From positions 1-38,243 of the forward strand of contig JADGOH010000080.1 of the NCBI GenBank assembly GCA_017883025.1: a stretch of DNA of 38,243 nt, given 5' to 3'. The stretch's first letter is position 1. Each line of letters begins with the position of its first letter. The position numbers and the translations under genes are program-made. The notes under the pieces are model-generated. The model was not told where the DNA came from. It searched no databases and saw only the letters and a program-made list of their open reading frames with translations. Origin of the DNA: Acidimicrobiales bacterium. Lineage in GTDB: Bacteria; Actinomycetota; Acidimicrobiia; Acidimicrobiales; RAAP-2. This document shows positions 32,371-38,243 of the stretch, piece by piece.

Positions 32371-33276
32371 ATGGACGTCCTCCGCACCCCCGACGAGCGG
32401 TTCACAGGGCTGCCCGACTTCGACTTCACCCCCCACTACCGGGAGGTGACCGCGGACGACGGCACCGCCCTGCGCATGCACTTCCTCGACGAAGGGCCCC
32501 GGGATGCGGACCCGGTCCTGCTGCTCCACGGCAACCCGTCGTGGTGCTACCTCTACCGCCACATGGTCCCGGGCCTCGTGGCCCGGGGCCACCGGGTACT
32601 GGCCCCCGACCTGATGGGAATGGGCCGTTCCGACAAGCCGGCCGACCAGGACGACTACACCCTGGCCGCCCACGTCGACTGGCTCAGTCAGTGGCTGGTG
32701 GGGGAGGGGCTCGACCGGATCACGCTGTTCTGCCAGGACTGGGGCGGCACGGCCGGGCTCAACCTCCTACCGCTCCACGGCGAGCGGTTCGAGCGCGTGG
32801 TCGCCGCCAATACCGGCCTGCCCGAGGGCAAGGGGATGAACAAGTTCCTGGAGGACTGGCTCGCGTTCAGCCAGTCGGTCGACGAGCTGCCCATCGGTGC
32901 ACTGATCCAGGGCGGCACCACCCGCGAGCTCTCGGAGGGTGAGGTGGCTGCCTACGTGGCGCCGTTCCCCGACGGCTCGTACCAGGCATCGCCCAAGCGG
33001 TTCCCCCTGCTGATCCCCGTCCAGCCCGACAACCCGGGCGTACCCATGATGCGTGCGACCTGGGCGTACCTCGAGGCGTGGGAGAAGCCGTTCCTGACGG
33101 TGTTCGGCGACCGGGACCCGGTCGCCTTCGGCGCCGGTGCCCACCTCCAGTTCCAGAGGCGGGTCCCCGGGGCGCAAGGTCAACCCCACCTGGTGCTCGA
33201 GGGCCCGAACCACTTCATCCAGGAGGATGCGCCCGACGAACTCGTGGCCCTCCTGGACGCCCTGATCCGGGCCTGA
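32371..33276 (+). CDS. Haloalkane dehalogenase (HLD-I, DhmA/DhlA-like)
   Basis: A 301-residue alpha/beta hydrolase that hydrolytically removes halide from haloalkanes to give alcohols. The N-terminus MDVLRTPDERFTGLPDFDF is typical of DhmA/DhlA-type enzymes. HGNPSWCYLYR supplies the oxyanion and halide-binding side, FCQDWGG carries the nucleophile Asp123 with halide-binding Trp124, GDRDPV the acid (Asp249, HLD-I position) and GPNHFIQED the His281. A cap with EDWLAFSQ may give the second halide Trp. The Asp rather than Ser nucleophile separates it from esterases, though epoxide hydrolases share the Asp; HLD-I motifs favour dehalogenase. It ends the operon. Confidence 0.85.
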   Translation: MDVLRTPDERFTGLPDFDFTPHYREVTADDGTALRMHFLDEGPRDADPVLLLHGNPSWCYLYRHMVPGLVARGHRVLAPDLMGMGRSDKPADQDDYTLAAHVDWLSQWLVGEGLDRITLFCQDWGGTAGLNLLPLHGERFERVVAANTGLPEGKGMNKFLEDWLAFSQSVDELPIGALIQGGTTRELSEGEVAAYVAPFPDGSYQASPKRFPLLIPVQPDNPGVPMMRATWAYLEAWEKPFLTVFGDRDPVAFGAGAHLQFQRRVPGAQGQPHLVLEGPNHFIQEDAPDELVALLDALIRA

Positions 33277-33367
33277 GTCCACCGTGGCGAGCCCCGGTCG
33301 CACGCCCGTGTGGCCGACGCGCCGAGGCTGAGCCGGCCCGAATCCCCACCGTCTACGTAGGGGGGCC

Positions 33368-33409
33368 ACGCGCCGTGGCGGCGCGTTCACCCAGCTCAGC
33401 GTGGGTGAA
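33368..33409 (+). terminator. Two adjacent hairpins after the dehalogenase operon
   Basis: ACGCGCC-N5-GGCGCGT (33368-33386) and TTCACCC-N10-GGGTGAA (33386-33409) are back-to-back perfect seven-base-pair stems. The second is followed by ATTGTT. They separate the operon from the promoter at 33427. The 259-base intergenic region holds no gene. Confidence 0.45.
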
Positions 33410-33426
33410 ATTGTTCCGGGGAATTC

Positions 33427-33455
33427 TTGACAAGGCTGGTCGGGCTGCATATCCT
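33427..33455 (+). promoter_or_regulatory. Strong sigma-70-type promoter
   Basis: TTGACA (33427-33432), exactly 17 bases, TATCCT (33450-33455). This is the most canonical housekeeping promoter in the window. It drives the substrate-binding protein gene with a leader of about 75 bases that carries an ACTAGGAAAT element (33465-33474) also found before the gene at 36351. Confidence 0.7.
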
Positions 33456-33535
33456 GCCAATTCCACTAGGAAATGTCGGGTATGGGTAGGGGCCTTGTGG
33501 GGGTCGACCGTCCGACGCCGAACAAGGAGCCTGCA

Positions 33536-34750
33536 TTGCGTTCACTCATCCGTCTCCGAAGCCTCCGTGTGGCCACGGCAGTCGCCGTGGTCTCCGGCAC
33601 CGCCGGACTGGCCACGCTGACCGCGCTGACCACTTCGGCCCAGGCCGACCCGTCCTTCGTCTCCGCCTACGCGGGAGTCGGGGCCGACGTGACCCAGGAC
33701 GTCTACGCCGGGGTCTCGGGCGCCTCGCCCGCCCCGCCGGCGAGCACCTCCAACTTCTACCTCCCGATCCACTCCTCGGGCGCCACCAACAACAAGACGA
33801 TCGACTCGTTCGACGCCGCCCCGGCCGGCGGCACCACCCTCAACCCGGGGTGCGTGACCACCAAGCTCGGTGGCCCGTCGTTCGACCGGCCGAACTCGAC
33901 CACGGCCGGCATCGCCGCGCTGCTCGCCGCCGTCAGCGGCACCGGGTGGCAGAACACGTCGGCGTCGTGCACCAACGCCCTGGTCAACGTGACCGGGCAG
34001 ATCGACTTCGCCCGGGCCGCCCGGGGCCCGAAGTCGTCGGGGGCCACGCTGACGTTCGTGCCCTTCGCCCGTGACGCACTCGGCGTCATCAAGTTCGACC
34101 ACGGCACCGGCCACCTGGGCACGCTGACGACAGCACAGCTGACCGCCCTCTACTCGTCGTCGACGGGCACCTCGACCATCAACGGCGACACCGTCTTCGC
34201 CTGCCTGACCATCTCGGGCTCGACCCCCCGGTCGAACCTCGAGGCGGCCATCGGCGTGTCGGACGCGACGGCCAACACGGCGGCCAACGCCGCCGGCTGC
34301 AACAACATCCAGCAGAACAGCGGCGACAACTTCTACACGTTCGCCTCGGCCCTGCCCGCAGGCTCGGACGCGGTCATCCCGATCTCGTCGGGCAGCTGGA
34401 TCTCCCAGGCCAACGGGGTCGCCGTCGACCGCTCGTCGGCCGCCCGGACCGGCGGCGCCGACCTGGCCGCCATCGACGCCCTGGGCAAGCCCTACACCGG
34501 TTCGGCCCCCGAGGTGCCCAGCACCACGTACTACCAGTCGACCCAGTACGGCTACAACGTCTACACGGTCCTCCCGACCTCGAAGATCACCGGGTTCACC
34601 AAGGACGCCGCCCTGGTCAGCCTGTTCGTCGGGAACACGTCGTCGTTGTGCGCGGCCGGCGAGCAGAGCCTGGTCAACACCTTCGGGTTCGACAGCCTCA
34701 CCGTCTCGGAGGGCACCTGCGGCTCGACGACCACCACCGGGAACAGCTGA
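33536..34750 (+). CDS. Exported PstS-like substrate-binding protein
   Basis: A 404-residue secreted protein. TTG 33536 is chosen because AAGGAG lies six bases upstream and the product starts directly with a signal peptide (cleavage near Ala37, AQA). The first mature motif, YAGVGADVTQDVYAG, and the later FARAARGPKSSG and FVPFARDALGVIKFD blocks match actinobacterial phosphate/solute-binding (PBP-like) proteins with the VGSDTTQDV hallmark. TTAQLTALYSS and a disulfide-like Cys set follow. There is no lipobox and no ABC permease or ATPase nearby, so it may be a free or wall-associated binding protein rather than a transporter part. It is followed by two Ig-like surface proteins. Confidence 0.8.
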   Translation: MRSLIRLRSLRVATAVAVVSGTAGLATLTALTTSAQADPSFVSAYAGVGADVTQDVYAGVSGASPAPPASTSNFYLPIHSSGATNNKTIDSFDAAPAGGTTLNPGCVTTKLGGPSFDRPNSTTAGIAALLAAVSGTGWQNTSASCTNALVNVTGQIDFARAARGPKSSGATLTFVPFARDALGVIKFDHGTGHLGTLTTAQLTALYSSSTGTSTINGDTVFACLTISGSTPRSNLEAAIGVSDATANTAANAAGCNNIQQNSGDNFYTFASALPAGSDAVIPISSGSWISQANGVAVDRSSAARTGGADLAAIDALGKPYTGSAPEVPSTTYYQSTQYGYNVYTVLPTSKITGFTKDAALVSLFVGNTSSLCAAGEQSLVNTFGFDSLTVSEGTCGSTTTTGNS

Positions 34751-34818
34751 TCCGCACGGACCGGCCCACCCGACACCGCTGACCATCCGAGTTCGCACAC
34801 ACCCAAGGAACGACATCC

Positions 34819-36060
34819 ATGCACAGCAACCGCAGTGACATCCACGGCCACCTGGGGGCCCGGTCCGCACGGACCGGCGCCCCGAGGGCCACGGCACGGG
34901 CAGGGCTGACCGCCCTGCTGGCCGCCCTGACCACCTTCGGCACCCTGGTGCTGGCCGACGCCACGCCGGCGTCGGCCAGCACGCTCAACGGGATCGCCAC
35001 GATTTCGTCGCCCGGCGGAACAACCCCGCTCACCTCCGGCAGCTCCACCGCCGCGTTCACCGTGGCGCTCCCGGCCCAGGCCGCGTGCGACGCCGACACC
35101 GCGGCCCACGGCTACCACGTGTACAGCTACCTGGTGCACAAGGGCACCACCCTGTCCGGCGTCACGTTCATCGGCTTCCCCTCGGCCGGCTTCGGCCTGG
35201 TGGACAACACGGGCACCTACTACGGAGCGGTCAACACGGCGACCACCACCGGTCAGATCGTGTCGGTCCCGAACAACTTCGAGTGGGGACCGCTCGTGTC
35301 CGGTGGCGGCGTCACCTTGTCCCAGCTCCTCTACACGGGCTCGGGGACCTCGGCCAGCGGCATCTGGGAGGCGGGGCTGGCGTGTGCCAACTCGTCGGGC
35401 ATCCTGGCCGACAACTGGAACACCGAGGTGATCTTCAACGCCAAGGCCGGCGCCCCCAACGGCTTCACCTGGACGGCCGTCCCGGGACCGAGCGGCAGCG
35501 CACCGGCCGCCTTCACCTCGGCGAACTCCACCACGTTCACCCTCAACGCGGCGAGCACCTTCACCCCCACCGCCTCGGGCACGCCGGCACCGACCATCAC
35601 CGAGGCCGGCGCCCTGCCGACCGGAGTCACCTTCACGGGCGGGGTGCTCAAGGGCACCCCGACGGCGACGGGCACGTTCCCGATCTCGTTCACCGCCCAC
35701 AACGGGATCCTCGGTGACGCCACGCAGAGCTTCACCCTCACGGTGAGCACCGGCGTGTCCGGGTTCCACATCGTGACCACGTCGCTCAGCCCGGGCACGG
35801 CCAAGATCGGCACGCCGTATGCGAGCGCCGCGCTGGTCGCGACCGGCGGGACGACGCCCTACAAGTGGAAGGTCACCACCGGCAAACTGCCCAAGGGACT
35901 GAAGCTGAACGCCAAGACCGGGGTCGTCAGCGGGACCGTCAAGGTGTCCAAGAAGGCGCCGGCACCCGGGCCGTATCCGTTCACGGTGACCGTGACCGAT
36001 CACACCAAGGGCACGAAGAAGACCGCCACGGCGAGCTTCGTCCTCGCACTGTCCGCCTAG
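34819..36060 (+). CDS. Exported Ig-like-domain surface protein
   Basis: A 413-residue secreted protein with a long N-region and signal peptide (cleavage near residue 53, ASA). The head domain (about 55-250) has a conserved Cys pair (AACDAD and GLACANS) and is repeated in the next gene. Two putative-Ig (He_PIG type) domains follow: PTGVTFTGGVLKGTPTATG and PKGLKLNAKTGVVSGTVK. The Lys-rich C-terminus has no LPXTG or membrane anchor. AAGGAA precedes ATG 34819. Likely an adhesin or matrix protein; it lies 68 bases after the binding protein and probably shares its promoter. Confidence 0.72.
   Translation: MHSNRSDIHGHLGARSARTGAPRATARAGLTALLAALTTFGTLVLADATPASASTLNGIATISSPGGTTPLTSGSSTAAFTVALPAQAACDADTAAHGYHVYSYLVHKGTTLSGVTFIGFPSAGFGLVDNTGTYYGAVNTATTTGQIVSVPNNFEWGPLVSGGGVTLSQLLYTGSGTSASGIWEAGLACANSSGILADNWNTEVIFNAKAGAPNGFTWTAVPGPSGSAPAAFTSANSTTFTLNAASTFTPTASGTPAPTITEAGALPTGVTFTGGVLKGTPTATGTFPISFTAHNGILGDATQSFTLTVSTGVSGFHIVTTSLSPGTAKIGTPYASAALVATGGTTPYKWKVTTGKLPKGLKLNAKTGVVSGTVKVSKKAPAPGPYPFTVTVTDHTKGTKKTATASFVLALSA
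34990..35755 (+). repeat. Head-domain duplication, copy 1
   Basis: This stretch and 36521-37290 encode clearly homologous head domains plus one Ig-like domain, collinear with very few gaps and many identical runs (for example GTYYGAVNTA and NWNTEV). The copies indicate tandem gene duplication followed by divergence of the C-terminal parts. Confidence 0.75.
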
Positions 36061-36105
36061 CGGCAGCGGTGGGCGCGGGTCGGGCACGGCTCGCGGTCAG
36101 CACAC

Positions 36106-36144
36106 GACGTCCAGGGACGGTGCTGCGCACCGTCCCTGGACGTC
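36106..36144. terminator. Perfect 18-bp hairpin terminator
   Basis: Bases 36106-36123 and 36127-36144 are perfectly complementary (18 pairs, three-base loop). It lies 46 bases after the Ig-like gene stop. No T tract follows, as in many actinobacterial terminators. Confidence 0.65.
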
Positions 36145-36230
36145 CCCGGGGTCAGACGGGGAGTGCGACCTCCTGGCCGGACGTGCCGGGCACCGCCCCG
36201 AGCGGTGCCTTCCGGAATCCTCGATGTACG

Positions 36231-36259
36231 TCGACACGGTGCGCACGAGGTATTACAAT
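36231..36259 (+). promoter_or_regulatory. Sigma-70-type promoter of the TIG-repeat gene
   Basis: TCGACA (36231-36236), 17 bases, TACAAT (36254-36259): five of six matches at the -35 and five of six at the -10. A leader of about 85 bases follows. Confidence 0.6.
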
Positions 36260-36350
36260 ACCCATAGAGTTACTAGGGATACTAGGAAATCGACGGGAAG
36301 TTGGCGAGATGTTGCCCGTTTCCCGAACGCCACTACGAAGGATCGGGTCC

Positions 36351-38243
36351 ATGCCGCAATCCACAGTTGAGGGGACTTCGTCCCCGGCACCTCGTCAGCT
36401 CCGAGCCGGACGCTCCGCCAGCGGCCTCCGGACCGTCCTCACGGCGCTTCTTGTCGCCATCGTCGCCATGGGTGCGCTCGTCCTGGCCGGGGCGAAGCCC
36501 GCCTCGGCCTCGGCCCCGACCGTCGACGGGATCGCCACCATCGCCTCCCCCGGGGTGACCACGCCGCTGACCTCCGGCGGGTCCACTGCACCGTTCACCG
36601 TGGTCCTCCCGGCCCAGGCCGCGTGCGGCGGCGACACGGCCACCAACGGCTACCACGTCTACAGCTACCTGGTGCAGAAGGGCACCACCCTGTCCGGCGT
36701 CACCTTCATCGGCTTCCCCTCGACCGGCTACGGACTCGTGGACAACACCGGCACCTACTACGGAGCGGTCAACACGGCCATCGGAACCGGCCAGATCATC
36801 TCCATCCCCAACAACTTCCAATGGGGGCCGCTCGTGTCCGCCGGCGGCGCAACCCTGGCCCAGCTCCTCTACACGGGCTCCGGTGCCACGGCCAGCGGCA
36901 TCTGGGAGTCCGGCCTGGCCTGCGCGAATTCGTCCGGCGCCCTGACCGACAATTGGAACACCGAGGTCACCTTCCACGCCAATGCCGGCGACGCCAACGG
37001 GTTCAACTGGACGGCCGTCCCCGGCCCCAGCGGCAGCACCCCGGCGGCCTTCACCTCGGCGACCTCGACCACCTTCGCCCAGGGAGCGCCCGGCACGTTC
37101 ACGCCGACGGCATCGGGCAGCCCCGTCCCGACCATCACCGAGCAGGGAGGCCTGCCGACCGGGGTCTCGTTCACCGGCGGGGCCCTTACCGGCACGCCGT
37201 CCGTGAGCGGCACGTTCCCCATCACGTTCACCGCCCACAACGGGATCCTGGCCGACGCGGTCCAGGACTTCACGCTCACCGTGGGCGGCGCACCAGCGGT
37301 GACCTCGATCACCCCGACCACCGGTCCGACGGCCGGTGGGACGGTCGTCACCGTCACCGGCACCGGCTTCACCGGTGCAACCGCGGTGCACTTCGGCGCC
37401 GCTGCGGCCACGGGCGTGACGGTCAACTCGGCCACGTCGATCAGCGCCACGTCGCCCGCCGGGTCGGCCGGCGCCGTCGACGTGACGGTGACCACGCCCG
37501 GGGGTACCTCGGCGACCGGCGCCGGTGACACGTTCACCTACGGCCTTGCTCCGACAGTGAGCGCGGTCGTGCCCACCTCCGGCACCACGGCCGGCGGTAC
37601 AACCGTGACCATCACCGGCACCAACCTGACCGGCGCCACCGCCGTGCACTTCGGCCCGACGGCCGGAACCGGGGTGACGGTCAGTTCGGCGACCTCGCTC
37701 ACCGTCACGGCTCCCGCTGGTGCGGCCGGCACCGTGGATGTCACCGTCACCGCCCCGGGGGGCACCTCGGCCACCGGCGCCGGTGACCACTACACGTACG
37801 TGGTCGCCCCGGCCGTGTCGTCGCTCAGTCCGTCGACCGGCCCCACCGTCGGTGGCACCAGCGTGACGATCACCGGGACCGACCTGACCGGCGCCACCGC
37901 CGTGCACTTCGGTTCGGCGGCCGCGGCCTCGTTCACCGTCAACTCGGCGACCTCGATCAGTGCCACGTCGCCTGCCGGCTCGGCCGGCACGGTCGACGTC
38001 ACTGTCACCACCCCCGGCGGCCCGTCGGCCACCGGAGCGGGTGACCACTACACCTTCGTGGTGGCGCCGGTCGTGGCCTCGGTGAGCCCCAACGCCGGCC
38101 CGACGGCCGGCGGCACGGTCGTGGCCATCATCGGCAGCGGCTTCACCGGGGCGACCGCGGTGAAGTTCGGCTCCACCAATGCCGCGACGTTCACCCTCAA
38201 CTCGGCCACCTCGATCAGCGCCACCTCGCCCGCCGGCTCGGCC
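36351..38243 (+). CDS. Exported Ig-like/TIG-repeat surface protein (partial, 3' end missing)
   Basis: 631 codons are open to the window edge. AAGGA lies eight bases before ATG 36351. The signal peptide ends near residue 53 (ASA). The head and He_PIG domain (about 55-310) are paralogous to the preceding protein. From residue 317 there are IPT/TIG domains of exactly 86 residues each: 317-402, 403-488, 489-574 and a fourth running off the end. Each opens with a V-S/T-P-GPTAGGT block and contains TGATAVHFG, SATSI and PAGSAGTVDVTVT. Such repeats form rigid Ig-like stalks of adhesins. The anchor, if any, lies beyond the window. Confidence 0.82.
   Translation, partial: MPQSTVEGTSSPAPRQLRAGRSASGLRTVLTALLVAIVAMGALVLAGAKPASASAPTVDGIATIASPGVTTPLTSGGSTAPFTVVLPAQAACGGDTATNGYHVYSYLVQKGTTLSGVTFIGFPSTGYGLVDNTGTYYGAVNTAIGTGQIISIPNNFQWGPLVSAGGATLAQLLYTGSGATASGIWESGLACANSSGALTDNWNTEVTFHANAGDANGFNWTAVPGPSGSTPAAFTSATSTTFAQGAPGTFTPTASGSPVPTITEQGGLPTGVSFTGGALTGTPSVSGTFPITFTAHNGILADAVQDFTLTVGGAPAVTSITPTTGPTAGGTVVTVTGTGFTGATAVHFGAAAATGVTVNSATSISATSPAGSAGAVDVTVTTPGGTSATGAGDTFTYGLAPTVSAVVPTSGTTAGGTTVTITGTNLTGATAVHFGPTAGTGVTVSSATSLTVTAPAGAAGTVDVTVTAPGGTSATGAGDHYTYVVAPAVSSLSPSTGPTVGGTSVTITGTDLTGATAVHFGSAAAASFTVNSATSISATSPAGSAGTVDVTVTTPGGPSATGAGDHYTFVVAPVVASVSPNAGPTAGGTVVAIIGSGFTGATAVKFGSTNAATFTLNSATSISATSPAGSA
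36521..37290 (+). repeat. Head-domain duplication, copy 2
   Basis: Counterpart of 34990-35755. Same order of motifs, including the Cys pair, LVDNTGTYYGAVNTA and FPITFTAHNGIL. Confidence 0.75.
37299..38243 (+). repeat. Tandem TIG repeats, exact 258-base period
   Basis: Unit starts at 37299, 37557, 37815 and 38073 are each 258 bases (86 codons) apart with no indels. Several internal blocks are nearly identical, so the array likely expands and contracts by recombination. It continues past the window. Confidence 0.85.

Larger units (their letters stand above)
36061..36350. promoter_or_regulatory. 290-base intergenic region with terminator and promoter
   Basis: No gene. It holds the perfect hairpin at 36106-36144, the promoter at 36231-36259, a direct repeat TACTAGG-GA-TACTAGG (36271-36286) and ACTAGGAAAT (36281-36290). 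It is distinctly A+T-richer than its surroundings near 36240-36300. Confidence 0.6.

Noticed and set aside
33473-33535. ATG 33473 as start of the binding-protein gene
   Set aside because: It would place 21 polar residues before the signal peptide; TTG 33536 has AAGGAG at ideal spacing.
37299-38243. 258-base repeats as an assembly artefact
   Set aside because: Units differ at many positions and stay in frame, so they are not duplicated reads. Collapse of more copies beyond the edge cannot be excluded.

Overview
The window is roughly 70% G+C and densely coded on both strands. It looks like an actinobacterial chromosome, most plausibly class Acidimicrobiia. The grounds are GYW-repeat/NlpC surface proteins, TAP-type secreted hydrolases, an F420-type LLM oxidoreductase, a VG(S/A)D-TQDV substrate-binding protein, frequent GTG/TTG starts, and TAnnnT -10 boxes placed for leaderless mRNAs. 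The assignment is inferred from gene content and no rRNA is present. I saw no tRNA, IS element, CRISPR array or phage gene.

Layout. 1-95: 5' end of a zinc-type quinone/alcohol dehydrogenase (minus), divergent from a TAP-like exported hydrolase (209-2257). 2353-9635: two GGDEF-EAL c-di-GMP proteins enclose a minus-strand pair with overlapping ends, a sphingosine-1-phosphate-lyase-like PLP enzyme and an FGGY kinase. 9854-12640: a small membrane protein and a CopC-CopD copper protein. 12666-13916: an exported NlpC/P60 peptidase with six GYW repeats. 14081-17303: RhlG-like SDR, acyl-CoA dehydrogenase, DUF2630 protein and an alpha/beta hydrolase. 17331-22975: S15/CocE-type lipoprotein hydrolase, DHA2 drug exporter, small lipoprotein and formate-THF ligase. 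23106-26569: a tightly coupled operon of lipoprotein, long GST, short GST and glutathione synthase (gshB). 26624-27796: a second long GST, divergent from a catabolic-looking operon (28104-33276) of DUF2855, LLM oxidoreductase, SDR, TetR regulator, DUF1330-like protein and haloalkane dehalogenase. 33536-end: three exported surface proteins, the last a TIG-repeat protein running off the window.

Main points. (1) Three genes, both c-di-GMP enzymes and the NlpC/P60 protein, carry the same TCAA-N16-GCCGAT element. This matches a sigma-28 (FliA/WhiG) promoter and suggests one motility or developmental regulon; it also moves the start codons of both GGDEF genes. (2) A glutathione synthase plus three GSTs sit in an apparent actinobacterium, a group that normally uses mycothiol. 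(3) The GST/DUF2855 divergent region contains two stacked TGTCA-N7-TGACA operators and the adjacent operon encodes a TetR protein, together suggesting a regulated pathway that ends at a haloalkane dehalogenase. (4) The S1P-lyase-like enzyme overlapping a sugar-type kinase suggests a kinase-then-lyase route for an unidentified phospho-amino-alcohol.
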